Part shown: piece after piece, positions 1 to 8,951 of the stretch
How the letters are laid out: every line of letters begins with the position of its first letter
Position numbering within the stretch: position 1 is the stretch's first letter
Origin: Verrucomicrobiaceae bacterium
Lineage (GTDB): Bacteria; Verrucomicrobiota; Verrucomicrobiia; Opitutales; Intestinicryptomonadaceae
Assembly: GCA_015061955.1 (NCBI GenBank)
Contig: SUVO01000020.1
Span: 1-42,236, forward strand
Length of the DNA: 42,236 nucleotides
Direction: 5' to 3'
Position numbers and translations under genes: made by a program
Notes under the pieces: model-generated
What the model saw: only the letters and a program-made list of their open reading frames with translations
What the model was told of the DNA's origin: nothing
The model's database searches: none

Positions 1-129
1 CAAAAGTGCGTCATAAGCTGTGAGGTGCCTCGATTGCGATTCTATATACAAAAAGAGCATTCCAAATGGAATGCTCTTATCTCTATATAAATATTTTTCG
101 CAATCGAGACACCGTCCTCGCACGTTTTA
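1..129 (-). repeat. Stop-codon-anchored three-way-junction repeat, copy 1 (cut by window edge)
   Basis: Read on the minus strand, the element starts with the stop codon of the PEP-CTERM gene (TAAAACGTGCGAGG, 129 to 116), the presumed 5' arm of helix P1. A 2-nt spacer (AC) follows. Helix P2 then pairs 113-98 with 39-24: 16 positions, 15 Watson-Crick plus one G.U. Inside the P2 loop sits an intrinsic terminator hairpin. After P2 comes a 5-nt spacer and GCTTATGACG, the presumed start of P3; the other arms of P3 and P1 lie beyond position 1. The first 13 nt are identical to the start of the copy after metG, 8.8 kb away and on the opposite strand. Confidence 0.7.
51..77 (-). terminator. Intrinsic terminator of the PEP-CTERM gene, inside repeat copy 1
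   Basis: AGAGCATTCC (54-63) pairs perfectly with GGAATGCTCT (68-77) around an AAAT loop. On the minus strand the stem is followed by TTTTTG, so it serves the gene ending at 127. It lies in the apical loop of helix P2 of the repeat element. Confidence 0.85.
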
Positions 130-2100
130 CTTTCTGCGACGATAGGCAATGAAGCCGAGTGCTATCGCTCCGAATATCATAGCCCATTCGGCTGGCTCTG
201 GTACTTGTTCGAGAGTAAACAAATAACCGTCTCTACCATTGATTTGTTTTTCAACCCATTCCCAGCCAGTGCCACCTAAATTACCTTCTCCATAATAGAA
301 CGACTCATCGTCAACAGCAACACCGTCAAAAGTTACAAAGCGGAAATCTTCACGCCATACTTCGCTATCGACATAATCTTTTGAGAACCATACTAAACCA
401 TTCTCAAAGCCTTTAAAGTTGATTATATTACCTTCGGCAAGAGCAACAGTGTTAGTAGTAACAGCTGCAATATCAATACCTACTTTTGTGAGTTGATCAA
501 ATTCAACTAATGCTCTACCCTCTTCAGCTACACCATTAGAAAGGTCGATAGTCAAAGTTTGTTTGTTGTCGGCAAAGCCTATGTATCTAATTCTATTACT
601 TTTTCTAATATCTATTGTTGCATTCTGACCGCCTTCTGTAGCCAAGTCGTATTGACGTGCGTGTGTAGTGTCGTAGTTTACGTCTATTGCATCTAATACC
701 AAAGTTGAGTTGTTGCGAATAGAGATACCACCATGTTTTGCTTGAGCTTTATCGTCATAAAACTTCGACTGCATTGTTAAAACAGAATTATTTCCCTGAA
801 TATATAAGGCCGAACCATACAACTTAGCTGTTGAAGTTATAGTAAAATTGCCGTTTGCTAAAACAATTTCAGCCGTTGGGGCAATTGTTGCTAATTTTGA
901 GGCATCATCACCAATTGCAAAATCTTTAAAATTACTATAAGCCGAAATAATCTGACCACTAATTACAGCGTCTACATAACCATCATTAGCCTTATCACCA
1001 CCTGCACCATTTATTCTAAAAACTTTAGAAACAAGTACACCACTAATATCTACATAACCATCTGTATAAATATTAGCCGTTGGTGCCATAGCTGTAACTT
1101 TACCAGTACCAGAGTCAGCCAAAGTAAAATCACCATTGTTAACAAGCAACGTATTACCAACCGACATCGTACCAGTTTCGCCTACATAGAAATCGTTGTA
1201 AATAGTAGTATTCCATGTATTAGTATAAGTACCATATACATTTGTTTTACCTTTTAATACAGATGATGTAGAAGTTGTAGAACCACCTTGTTGGATATTA
1301 ACTTCTGCCGAGCTTGACGAATTTATAAATGTTGTAGTACTTGTTACATCGGCAGTGCCATTGTTGTAGGTATATGTACCAACTTTGCCGTAAATATTGA
1401 ATACTTCCGAATTATTTTTTCTATATGAAGCAGAAATTCCACTCGTATTGTTAGTAGAAGTATCGTCACTATTATAGCCCAAGTAAATATTTTTATTTGA
1501 AGTAACAACTGCATCGCTATTGATGTTCAACGTAGTTGTATACGTTGCATCTGTTGATACATTACCACCATAAGCTTGGAAGCTTTGATCTTGGAAAATA
1601 AAGAGAGTATCGCTTGTACCTGTACCATTACCAATATTAAATGTACAATCAACAGTATAAGCCCCCATAAGGAAATCACTATACCCAAACTTTGAATTTT
1701 TTGAAATTAAAGTACCGTTATCGAAATTACTGTTGTTAGGTATTCCATTAACACTTTTTACCAAATAACGACGATTTTCATTTGATTGGCTTTGTGCCAA
1801 ATCGTGAGTGATTGTTTTCCCACCTAAATCAAAAGTTGCATTTACAGCTGTAAAGCGAAACTCCATGAAACTAACACCATCGCGATCTAATACCATAGTC
1901 TTATTAGCATCAATCTCAAGAATGGTTGTATTATTGATGTTAGAAGGATCGTATGGAGTTTCCTTTGGAGCCGTAACCTTTGTCCAATTAGCAGGATTTG
2001 CCCAAGAAGAATCAACGCCTCCGGTAAACTTAATTTCATCAGCACTTGCAAAAGTAGAAACAAATGCCATTATTGATAAGGTTGTAAGTAATTTTTTCAT
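127..2100 (-). CDS. Secreted PEP-CTERM sorting-domain protein with autotransporter-like repeats
   Basis: A 657-residue exported protein. The N-terminus is a signal peptide (MKKLLTTLSIMAFVSTFASA, cleavage expected before DE). The body is rich in Asn, Thr, Ser and Gly and holds short repetitive strands of the kind that form beta-solenoids, such as the recurring 'NNSTLVLDA' and 'NGNFTITSTAKLYG' style. The C-terminus is a PEP-CTERM tail: VPEPAEW, about 17 hydrophobic residues, then YRRRK. Proteins with this tail are recognised by an exosortase and placed at the cell surface or in the extracellular matrix. The exact role is unknown; adhesion or matrix formation is an inference. The gene has a strong promoter next to a run of nine G (see 2115-2158) and ends in a structured repeat. 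No exosortase gene is in the window. Confidence 0.85.
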   Translation of the reverse strand: MKKLLTTLSIMAFVSTFASADEIKFTGGVDSSWANPANWTKVTAPKETPYDPSNINNTTILEIDANKTMVLDRDGVSFMEFRFTAVNATFDLGGKTITHDLAQSQSNENRRYLVKSVNGIPNNSNFDNGTLISKNSKFGYSDFLMGAYTVDCTFNIGNGTGTSDTLFIFQDQSFQAYGGNVSTDATYTTTLNINSDAVVTSNKNIYLGYNSDDTSTNNTSGISASYRKNNSEVFNIYGKVGTYTYNNGTADVTSTTTFINSSSSAEVNIQQGGSTTSTSSVLKGKTNVYGTYTNTWNTTIYNDFYVGETGTMSVGNTLLVNNGDFTLADSGTGKVTAMAPTANIYTDGYVDISGVLVSKVFRINGAGGDKANDGYVDAVISGQIISAYSNFKDFAIGDDASKLATIAPTAEIVLANGNFTITSTAKLYGSALYIQGNNSVLTMQSKFYDDKAQAKHGGISIRNNSTLVLDAIDVNYDTTHARQYDLATEGGQNATIDIRKSNRIRYIGFADNKQTLTIDLSNGVAEEGRALVEFDQLTKVGIDIAAVTTNTVALAEGNIINFKGFENGLVWFSKDYVDSEVWREDFRFVTFDGVAVDDESFYYGEGNLGGTGWEWVEKQINGRDGYLFTLEQVPEPAEWAMIFGAIALGFIAYRRRK

Positions 2101-2114
2101 ATTGTTATCCTATA

Positions 2115-2158
2115 AATATAGTATTTAAATTATTTTCAGTCAAATACTACCCCCCCCC
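2115..2158 (-). promoter_or_regulatory. Promoter of the PEP-CTERM gene with an adjacent G9 tract
   Basis: Read on the minus strand there is TTGACT (2143-2138), a 17-nt spacer, and TATATT (2120-2115), close to the sigma-70 consensus. The -10 box ends only 14 nt before the ATG, so the leader would be very short. A run of nine G (2158-2150) lies 6 nt upstream of the -35 box. Such runs are prone to slippage and could vary promoter strength. Confidence 0.65.
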
Positions 2159-2189
2159 AATTATATTTGTCAAGCTTTTTTTTAAAAAA

Positions 2190-2219
2190 AATGCCCTCTT
2201 TTATTTTATAGAGAGCATT
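2190..2219 (-). terminator. Intrinsic terminator of the beta-propeller lipoprotein gene
   Basis: On the minus strand AATGCTCTCT pairs with AGAGGGCATT (one wobble) around an AT-rich loop and is followed by TTTTTTT. It lies 20 nt past the stop codon of the gene at 2240-3556. Confidence 0.8.
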
Positions 2220-2239
2220 CACAAAAATAAATGTAAATT

Positions 2240-3556
2240 CTACTTAATTAAATGCGAAATATCGAACATATATATTTGACGAGAACCACTATGAGCTGAA
2301 TCTACAATAACTTTTGTACCGTCGGGAGTCGCTCTTGGGTGGGTATCGCAACGCCACTCTTTACCTTTTATTTTTCTTGGCGAATATAACCTTGCAATAT
2401 CTATACGCTTACCTGTTTTCACGTTATACAAGAACACAGTCTGCATACTCTGTTTGTTGGGGTATGTATCATTTAAAATCCAATCTGGATTTTTCAGATA
2501 AGTACAATGTCCATTGACTTTCATTTTGTCTGGACCAACTTTTGTATAAGTTGGTTTTGGCTCGTCAGAAATCAGATAAAATGCGTTTCCTCTATCTGCA
2601 ATATTTGTCCATGCCAAGATATTTTTACTTTCCCAATCCCAAATAAAGTGCGATGCCATTTTATATGGAATTACAACACGAATATCACTTCCGTCAACAT
2701 TAGCTGTCAACATGTGTGTACCCCAATGTTTTGCATAGGCACATTTATTTTTGCAATCTGGTGTACACTGCCAACGATGAAAGAAAATGAAACGTTTGCC
2801 ATTGGGCGAAACCAACAAGTGATTTAACCAATGCTTTGAATTGCAGAAATTTATATGACTCGTTTCCTTGAGTGCAACAACATCGGCAAGTGACATTATA
2901 AGTTTGCATTCTCCCGTTTGCAAATCAACTTTCCAAATACCTGTTTCTTTAGGGGCTTTTATATCTTTGTATGGATCGGCAACGCCTTTGTACCCATACC
3001 CTGGTCGAGTATCATTCAAACGTGCGTAATCTAAAGTTATTGCCCATTTACCGTCAGGTGAAAGAGCATAAACTGCTGTATCGATAGTACGCATTTTACC
3101 TGTCTTTATATTCTTTATGCGAGACACAAATTTGCCATTTTCAAGATCGTTCCAAATAACTTCAAAATCAGACTGCGGAATGAACTGAAGTTGGCAACCT
3201 TGTTGCCAGCCCCACGCTGCCGATGTGCCTAAAGTCGTCCATTTGTTGTCTGAATGTGTATCGATAACGCCAATTTCGATAGTTTCAAAATCTTTAGGCG
3301 AACGATTTTCAAAATTTGCACGCATTGCCAAAACATAACGCCCAGTTGGGTCTGTTTCAAACTTGTCGTAATAAGCAAACCAATGAGCTCCAGGAGCTTT
3401 TGTTAGTTGTTTATATGGAACATAAATTTCAGATCCATTTTCAACAACAACCTTTTTACTTTCGAGGTTATCGAATTGAACTTGCTTGCTCGCACACGCA
3501 CAAAATAATAATGGTAATGCAAGCAACGCTATTTTTGTTTTTATGTAATTTCTCAT
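2240..3556 (-). CDS. Beta-propeller (TolB/WD40-like) lipoprotein
   Basis: A 438-residue protein beginning with a lipoprotein-type signal; the probable lipidated Cys is residue 21 (context LLFCAC). The body carries repeated beta-propeller blade motifs of the TolB/PD40 type: 'TDPTGRYVLAM', 'LSPDGKWAITL', 'VSPNGKRFIFF' and 'ATPDGTKVIVD'. It also has several His and Cys residues (HWLNH; FHRWQCTPDCKNKC) that could bind metal. Oligogalacturonate lyases share the propeller fold and some His placement, but I cannot assign that reaction. Next to it are two other exported carbohydrate proteins on the same strand (22-nt gap to the GH78-like gene upstream), so a role in glycan binding or cleavage at the cell surface is likely. 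Confidence 0.75.
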   Translation of the reverse strand: MRNYIKTKIALLALPLLFCACASKQVQFDNLESKKVVVENGSEIYVPYKQLTKAPGAHWFAYYDKFETDPTGRYVLAMRANFENRSPKDFETIEIGVIDTHSDNKWTTLGTSAAWGWQQGCQLQFIPQSDFEVIWNDLENGKFVSRIKNIKTGKMRTIDTAVYALSPDGKWAITLDYARLNDTRPGYGYKGVADPYKDIKAPKETGIWKVDLQTGECKLIMSLADVVALKETSHINFCNSKHWLNHLLVSPNGKRFIFFHRWQCTPDCKNKCAYAKHWGTHMLTANVDGSDIRVVIPYKMASHFIWDWESKNILAWTNIADRGNAFYLISDEPKPTYTKVGPDKMKVNGHCTYLKNPDWILNDTYPNKQSMQTVFLYNVKTGKRIDIARLYSPRKIKGKEWRCDTHPRATPDGTKVIVDSAHSGSRQIYMFDISHLIK

Positions 3557-3578
3557 GAGTTTTTTTTAGTTTATATTT

Positions 3579-5957
3579 TTACTTTACGTTGAAAATTACA
3601 ACTTCGTACTCGCCTGCTGGTAAAGCATAGCTACGTTTTGTTTTATGAGCAAATTTACCAACCTGAGCATATTTAGATAAATCGCTACTGCCATTTATCT
3701 TTACATCTTTACCATTTGCAAAATCTGGCAAATACAAGATACCCGTTGTATTTTGAGGAACTGAAATATTCATTTTGAAGTTGTTGCCAACATACTCGAA
3801 TGATGACTTCACATCGCCTGCTATACTTGGAACAGAAATTGCCATTCTGCCAAAATAAGCTGGCGTTGGCTCAATCTTAAATGTTTTCCAAGCAGGTTCT
3901 AACGGATACAAACCACAAACGTACTGTGCCAACACGGTCAATGCTCCACCACTCCAAGCGTGATTAGTTGAGCCACCACCGAAACCATCTATCTCCCAAC
4001 CTTCCCAAAGCGTTGTATGATGTTCGTCCATAACCATTTTGTCGAAACGCATCTGCGTGCGAGCCAAAGCATATTCAGGATACCCCATTACAAAGAGTGC
4101 CTCCATTACATACTTTTCCATATACGGACTTGCATGAAATTCCTTTTGTAATGTCTTGAAAATTGCTGGATACTTTGAACTATCGGCAATACCAGCAAGC
4201 ACTGCCAAAGCTTGTGGACGATCGTCGGTTTCGCCTTTGTAATCTGGGTGGCGATACGCAGTGCCATTCCACAATTTGTTATAAGCTGTTTTTATTGTTG
4301 CCATTGTAGCTCTGTAATTTGAGGCATCTTCAGGCTTGCCTAATACATCAGCCATATTTGCGGCAGCTTCAAGAGCAATATAATGCCAAGCTGAGAAAAT
4401 CATGCGAATATCTTTATTTTTGCCCCAGTCGCCCCATGTCCAACCACCTGCACGATGAGCTGTCAAGCCAGTTTCATCTAACTTCCAAAGCGACAAATAA
4501 TCTTTCACTGCTGGATAAACATAGCGAAGTGTTTCGATATCGCCCGTATTCATATAATAATTCCAGAAACCAAAACGACCTACACTTGCAAGCATTTGCG
4601 ATGGCAACTCGCTATTGAATATACCAGGAATTGGCGAGAACAACGCACCATCGGGATTACGCCAATCGACAAGCTCACGCATTGCCTTACGCATTAAAGC
4701 ATGATTTGATGGACAAAGTGTATAAAAACTTTCACTCATCAACAACACTGCATCGCCCCACCACTGACCACGTTCACGCTCAGGACAATCGAAGAAATTA
4801 TCACGCATATTTACATACAAAGTACGCACTGCCTTTTGCCAAAAGCGAGTATAATATACGTTATCGCAAGAGAATGTTCCGGCAAACTCGGTATTATAAC
4901 CTGTTTCACGATACTTGACCGACTCAACTTTTACATGGCGTGGAACATTTATAATAATGCGTTCGCCATTCAACCAACCGAGCGATTCGTAAGTTTGTGT
5001 ACCTTTCTTAGTAATGTACTCAGCACGCAAATTAAATTCACTGGCAGAAAACGAGTGGTCGGTCTGAATATCAATCAAACTTCCACCAACTTCGTCTGTA
5101 AGCGTTATAATTGGGGTCAACTGCATATTGTACGGAACACCAGCAATAATAATGTCTCGCTCGCCCTCACGCTTGATTGGAATAACCTGCTGACGATGAA
5201 TACTGCGATATAAATCGGTATCGGTTTGTTGCTTTCTACGGAATTTTGCTTCTTTTACGCCATAGTCTTTCCAAAATGGAATTGGACGCACAACCAACTT
5301 ATTCCAAGGTGCATGACCTTCGTATCCCAAAAACGACGCCTTTCTAAAGCCCATTTTTTCAGGGTTTTCAACAGTCTGCCAACCTTCAATATCTTTGTTT
5401 GCATCGAATAGAATATTTGTTTCTGAAAGACGGAAATTTGGATTGGGATACCCCGCAACAGAATACGCTGGATGCACACGAACAAACCAATTTTTATCGG
5501 AAACAACCGAAAATTCTGGAGTTTTCAGGTCGAAGAACAAACCCATTTTACCCGAGCTTCTGTGCGAAAATCCGTCTTTGCCAAAAAACCATACAAGCAC
5601 AGCAATCTGATTTTTACCACGTTTAAGGAACGGAGCAATATCGACTTCATCGCAATAAGTGTCGTATGGATTTGGTCCACGCTTCAAGCCTCCTTCAAAG
5701 ACAACCATTTTACCGTTTATCCAAAGCCAATATTTACTATCTACGGCAATTCGGGCTAATGCTTTTTCGGGAACTTTGTTTATTTTAAAATCATGGCGAT
5801 ATGCACTCCAAGTACCTGGAATATTCGCATTTTGATGTGGTACTGCCGTACGAGTATTGCGCGTGTACTCGTCTTTTACACTAATCCATGTGGCATCTTG
5901 AGCTAACGCCGACATTACTACTGTTGAACTAACTAACGATATTATAAACTTTTTCAT
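3579..5957 (-). CDS. Secreted GH78-like alpha-L-rhamnosidase
   Basis: A 792-residue exported protein (signal MKKFIISLVSSTVVMSALA, cleavage before QD). The N-terminal part is a beta-sandwich of the lectin-like type found in rhamnosidases ('YWLWINGKMVVFEGG', residues 76-90). An (alpha/alpha)6 barrel begins near residue 365. The barrel has the family signature DCPERERGQWWGDA, with D390, E393, E395 and D402 in the region of the GH78 acid residues. It also has TTLWEGWE with E652, matching the second catalytic Glu position, and a following STNHAWSGG motif. GH78 enzymes release terminal L-rhamnose from glycans and glycosides. The substrate cannot be told from sequence. It sits between the propeller lipoprotein and the WbsX-like lipoprotein, 16 nt from the latter, and is probably co-transcribed with both. 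Confidence 0.8.
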   Translation of the reverse strand: MKKFIISLVSSTVVMSALAQDATWISVKDEYTRNTRTAVPHQNANIPGTWSAYRHDFKINKVPEKALARIAVDSKYWLWINGKMVVFEGGLKRGPNPYDTYCDEVDIAPFLKRGKNQIAVLVWFFGKDGFSHRSSGKMGLFFDLKTPEFSVVSDKNWFVRVHPAYSVAGYPNPNFRLSETNILFDANKDIEGWQTVENPEKMGFRKASFLGYEGHAPWNKLVVRPIPFWKDYGVKEAKFRRKQQTDTDLYRSIHRQQVIPIKREGERDIIIAGVPYNMQLTPIITLTDEVGGSLIDIQTDHSFSASEFNLRAEYITKKGTQTYESLGWLNGERIIINVPRHVKVESVKYRETGYNTEFAGTFSCDNVYYTRFWQKAVRTLYVNMRDNFFDCPERERGQWWGDAVLLMSESFYTLCPSNHALMRKAMRELVDWRNPDGALFSPIPGIFNSELPSQMLASVGRFGFWNYYMNTGDIETLRYVYPAVKDYLSLWKLDETGLTAHRAGGWTWGDWGKNKDIRMIFSAWHYIALEAAANMADVLGKPEDASNYRATMATIKTAYNKLWNGTAYRHPDYKGETDDRPQALAVLAGIADSSKYPAIFKTLQKEFHASPYMEKYVMEALFVMGYPEYALARTQMRFDKMVMDEHHTTLWEGWEIDGFGGGSTNHAWSGGALTVLAQYVCGLYPLEPAWKTFKIEPTPAYFGRMAISVPSIAGDVKSSFEYVGNNFKMNISVPQNTTGILYLPDFANGKDVKINGSSDLSKYAQVGKFAHKTKRSYALPAGEYEVVIFNVK

Positions 5958-5973
5958 AAATTAACACTTTAAA

Positions 5974-7227
5974 TTATTTTTGTTCTTCACCACCAAATAC
6001 GCGCGCAATAGCATTCAAAAATCCATAACCATGACGCTTGTCTGGCTGAAGATAGCAACCTTCTGTCCATTCATTCCAAGCATTTATAGTAATAAGCTTG
6101 GGATGATTTTTACGAACATTTTTATCAATCCATTCTTTTGCTAAACGCAATCCACGTTCAAAATCCTTTGGATTTGAACCACCAACTGTTTGCATATAAT
6201 CACCCATTGGGAATCGTGGATTTGTATCCCACCCTATTGAGACATGTGGAAAATACTGAATATTTGGAAGAAGTGTTTTGTTTGTGTCGTATGTTTTTGT
6301 GCAGAAATCTACCCAATTTGAATAAGGATAATCTGTTTCAAGAGTCAAAACACTCCAATTTTCACATACCCAGTTGTATGTGGTGTAAGAATCAAATTCG
6401 AGATACTCCGAAATTTCGCGTGGCGTTGCTGTTGCTTTGTTAGGCAAGTTCATTTGTTTGAACGTACCTTTTGCAACTTTAGAATTTAACATAATATGAA
6501 CACCTGCAAAACCAGCTTTCTTTGCTTCTGTATCAAGATACTTAAAGGCTTCTTTTACGTTTGCCCAACTACCTCCCATTCCTCTAACTAAATTGCGTGG
6601 CTCGTAAATACTGAAAACAGGCTTGCCTGCAATCTTGTAGTAATTTGGCTTTTTGAAATAATTTATAAAACGTGGAACAAGCTTTTCTTTAAACTCATCA
6701 AGCGATACATCGGCACTCCACTGAACATCATTTTTCCCTTTAAAACCAACTTTATTGTTCCAAAGATTTGTTACATCGTGATTTGCCCACATCAAATAAA
6801 ACCACATTTTACCATTATTGCGAGCTTTCAAAAAGCCATTATTTAGCGCATTTTCGAGGAATGGACGCCCTCCATACCAATACCAATCATAAACAAATAC
6901 ATTTATACCAGCCTTTGTAGCTGCATTGATTTGCTTTTCCATCGACACTGGATCATCGTCCATTTCATATCCCCAAAGAGGTTCAAGTGGCTGAACATGA
7001 CCTTTACGTTTCGACTTTGCTTCGTAAACATTTTGCCATTCACCCTTACCATCACCAAAGATACCAAGTTCTTTCCAACGTGGTTCTGTTTGATATGCAG
7101 GCCACACATACGCTGCTATATCATACTCAGCCTTTGGAGGTACTATTGTTTTATCTTCACACACACAACTTCCTAAAAAAACTAAAACAAATACACTTAT
7201 TGTTAATTTTATTATGTAATTTCTCAT
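5974..7227 (-). CDS. WbsX-family (GH99-like) lipoprotein
   Basis: A 417-residue lipoprotein with a clean lipobox LGSC (Cys21). The mature part has the hallmarks of the Glyco_tran_WbsX / GH99-like TIM-barrel family: a start 'DIAAYVWPAYQTEPRW', 'GINVFVYDWYWYGGRPF' (residues 108-123), WDTNPR (333-338) and NAWNEWTEG (382-390). The family was named from O-antigen clusters but its fold resembles GH99 endo-mannosidases, so a glycoside hydrolase role at the outer membrane is more likely here. It is the first gene of a three-gene minus-strand group (WbsX-like, GH78-like, propeller), with gaps of 16 and 22 nt, and is divergent from metG. AAGG lies 7 nt upstream of the ATG. Confidence 0.8.
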   Translation of the reverse strand: MRNYIIKLTISVFVLVFLGSCVCEDKTIVPPKAEYDIAAYVWPAYQTEPRWKELGIFGDGKGEWQNVYEAKSKRKGHVQPLEPLWGYEMDDDPVSMEKQINAATKAGINVFVYDWYWYGGRPFLENALNNGFLKARNNGKMWFYLMWANHDVTNLWNNKVGFKGKNDVQWSADVSLDEFKEKLVPRFINYFKKPNYYKIAGKPVFSIYEPRNLVRGMGGSWANVKEAFKYLDTEAKKAGFAGVHIMLNSKVAKGTFKQMNLPNKATATPREISEYLEFDSYTTYNWVCENWSVLTLETDYPYSNWVDFCTKTYDTNKTLLPNIQYFPHVSIGWDTNPRFPMGDYMQTVGGSNPKDFERGLRLAKEWIDKNVRKNHPKLITINAWNEWTEGCYLQPDKRHGYGFLNAIARVFGGEEQK

Positions 7228-7365
7228 TTGCTACCTTATTTAATTTTTTATTTTCATCAATGCAATATACACACTAATAATATAGATATATAATAGATAA
7301 TACCACTGTTTGTAAATAAAAAAGTCCTTATTGCATTACTTGTTTGTAAAAACAAAGAGATGTTC

Positions 7366-7394
7366 TTGACATTGAATACCAAAAAAGCAATACT
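7366..7394 (+). promoter_or_regulatory. Promoter of metG
   Basis: TTGACA (7366-7371), a 17-nt spacer and AATACT (7389-7394; 4 of 6 consensus bases). The expected start of transcription is about 24 nt before the metG ATG. No clear Shine-Dalgarno sequence lies before that ATG. Confidence 0.6.
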
Positions 7395-7424
7395 GCTGAG
7401 CAACTTTATACAATTTTTTATATT

Positions 7425-8951
7425 ATGAAAAACTTTTACATTACAACAGCAATCGACTACGCAAACGGCTCGCCACACTTAGGTCACGCATACGAAAAAG
7501 TTTTGACCGACGTAATTGCAAGATGCCGTCGCTTAAAAGGCGATAATGTATACTTTTTAACAGGACTTGACGAACACGGTCAGAAAGTTCAACAAAGTGC
7601 TCGCAAAGCTGGTGTTGAACCAATCGTATTGTGCGACGCTCAAGCCGAAAAATTTCAAAATTTGTGCAAAATTCTAAATATATCGAACGACGACTATATT
7701 AGAACTTCGCAACCTCGCCACAAAAAAGTAGTTGCAGAAATCTTGCAAAAACTCTACGACAAAGGCGAGATTTACAAGGCTGAATACAAAGGCTTCTACT
7801 CTACTCGCCAAGAACAATTCCTACAAGAAAAGGATAAAGTTGATGGCAAATGGCCCGAAATTTTCGGCGAAGTTGTTGAAATTACCGAAAGCAACTACTT
7901 CTTCAAATTGCGTCAATATCAAGATTGGCTCATTGAATACATCGAAAAAAACGAAAGCTTTATATATCCACGATTCCGTGCAAAACAAGTTATCGAATTC
8001 CTAAAAGAACCTCTCAACGACTTGTGCATATCGCGTCCAAAAGAACGTTTGGAATGGGGTATTGAACTTCCTTTCGACACCGATTACGTTACATACGTTT
8101 GGTTCGACGCCCTTGTAAACTACATATCGGCAATAGGCTATGGCACAGATGATTTCAACAAAAACTGGCCTGCTGATTTCCACGTTATAGGCAAAGATAT
8201 TCTTGTACCACCACACTCGGTTTATTGGCCAATTATGCTACATGCTTCGGGTATTGAATTACCAAAATCGTTATTAGTTCACGGTTGGTGGTTATCATCT
8301 GGCGAAAAAATGTCGAAAAGCTTGGGCAACATTGTAAACCCACTCGACTTAATCGAAAAATTCGGTGCCGACCCATTCCGTTACTTCCTAATGCGTGAAA
8401 TGAACGTTGGGCAAGATTCAGATTTCTCGATGGACTTATTCGTAACCCGATACACTTCTGACCTCGGCAACGACCTCGGCAATCTCATCAGCCGTTTACT
8501 CAATATGGGCAAACGCTATTGCCAAAGTATAGTTCCAACTGCAAACGAAGACTTTGAGTTTGAAACCCAACTAAAAAACCTTGCTAAAGAAACTACCACT
8601 GATGTAATGGCATTGTTCGATGGTATGCAATTCCACATAGCATTAGAAAGAATTTTCAACTTCATTCGCGCTATAAATCGCTATGCAGAACAACGTGCAC
8701 CTTGGAAACTTGCAAAAAGCGAAGATTCAGCCGATCAAGAATTACTCAAAACAACATTGGCAAATATGGCTGAAGCTATCAGAATTTCTGCAGTTTTACT
8801 AGCTCCTATTATGCCATCGGTTTCTGAAAAAATTCTAAACCTCATTGGTGCAGGCAACATCGACAAATTTGAAGGAAACCTTGAATGGTCTGACAAGCTT
8901 GCTGGTACAAAGCTTGCAGACCAAGAAATTTTATTCCCTCGCCCCAACTAA
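7425..8951 (+). CDS. metG: Methionyl-tRNA synthetase, short form
   Basis: Charges tRNA-Met with methionine using ATP, in the cytoplasm. The 508-residue protein has the class I motifs HLGH (residues 18-21, the HIGH box) and KMSKS (295-299), followed by an alpha-helical anticodon domain ('RAPWKLAK'). It ends right after that domain, so it lacks the C-terminal tRNA-binding/dimerisation extension seen in longer MetG proteins. The insertion that holds zinc-binding Cys pairs in other MetG types reads 'YKGFYSTRQEQFL' here, without cysteines, so this is the zinc-free type. The start at 7425 gives the normal distance to the HIGH box. It stands alone, with its own promoter and two tandem terminators downstream. 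The stop codon is the first base-paired part of a repeat element. Confidence 0.97.
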   Translation: MKNFYITTAIDYANGSPHLGHAYEKVLTDVIARCRRLKGDNVYFLTGLDEHGQKVQQSARKAGVEPIVLCDAQAEKFQNLCKILNISNDDYIRTSQPRHKKVVAEILQKLYDKGEIYKAEYKGFYSTRQEQFLQEKDKVDGKWPEIFGEVVEITESNYFFKLRQYQDWLIEYIEKNESFIYPRFRAKQVIEFLKEPLNDLCISRPKERLEWGIELPFDTDYVTYVWFDALVNYISAIGYGTDDFNKNWPADFHVIGKDILVPPHSVYWPIMLHASGIELPKSLLVHGWWLSSGEKMSKSLGNIVNPLDLIEKFGADPFRYFLMREMNVGQDSDFSMDLFVTRYTSDLGNDLGNLISRLLNMGKRYCQSIVPTANEDFEFETQLKNLAKETTTDVMALFDGMQFHIALERIFNFIRAINRYAEQRAPWKLAKSEDSADQELLKTTLANMAEAIRISAVLLAPIMPSVSEKILNLIGAGNIDKFEGNLEWSDKLAGTKLADQEILFPRPN

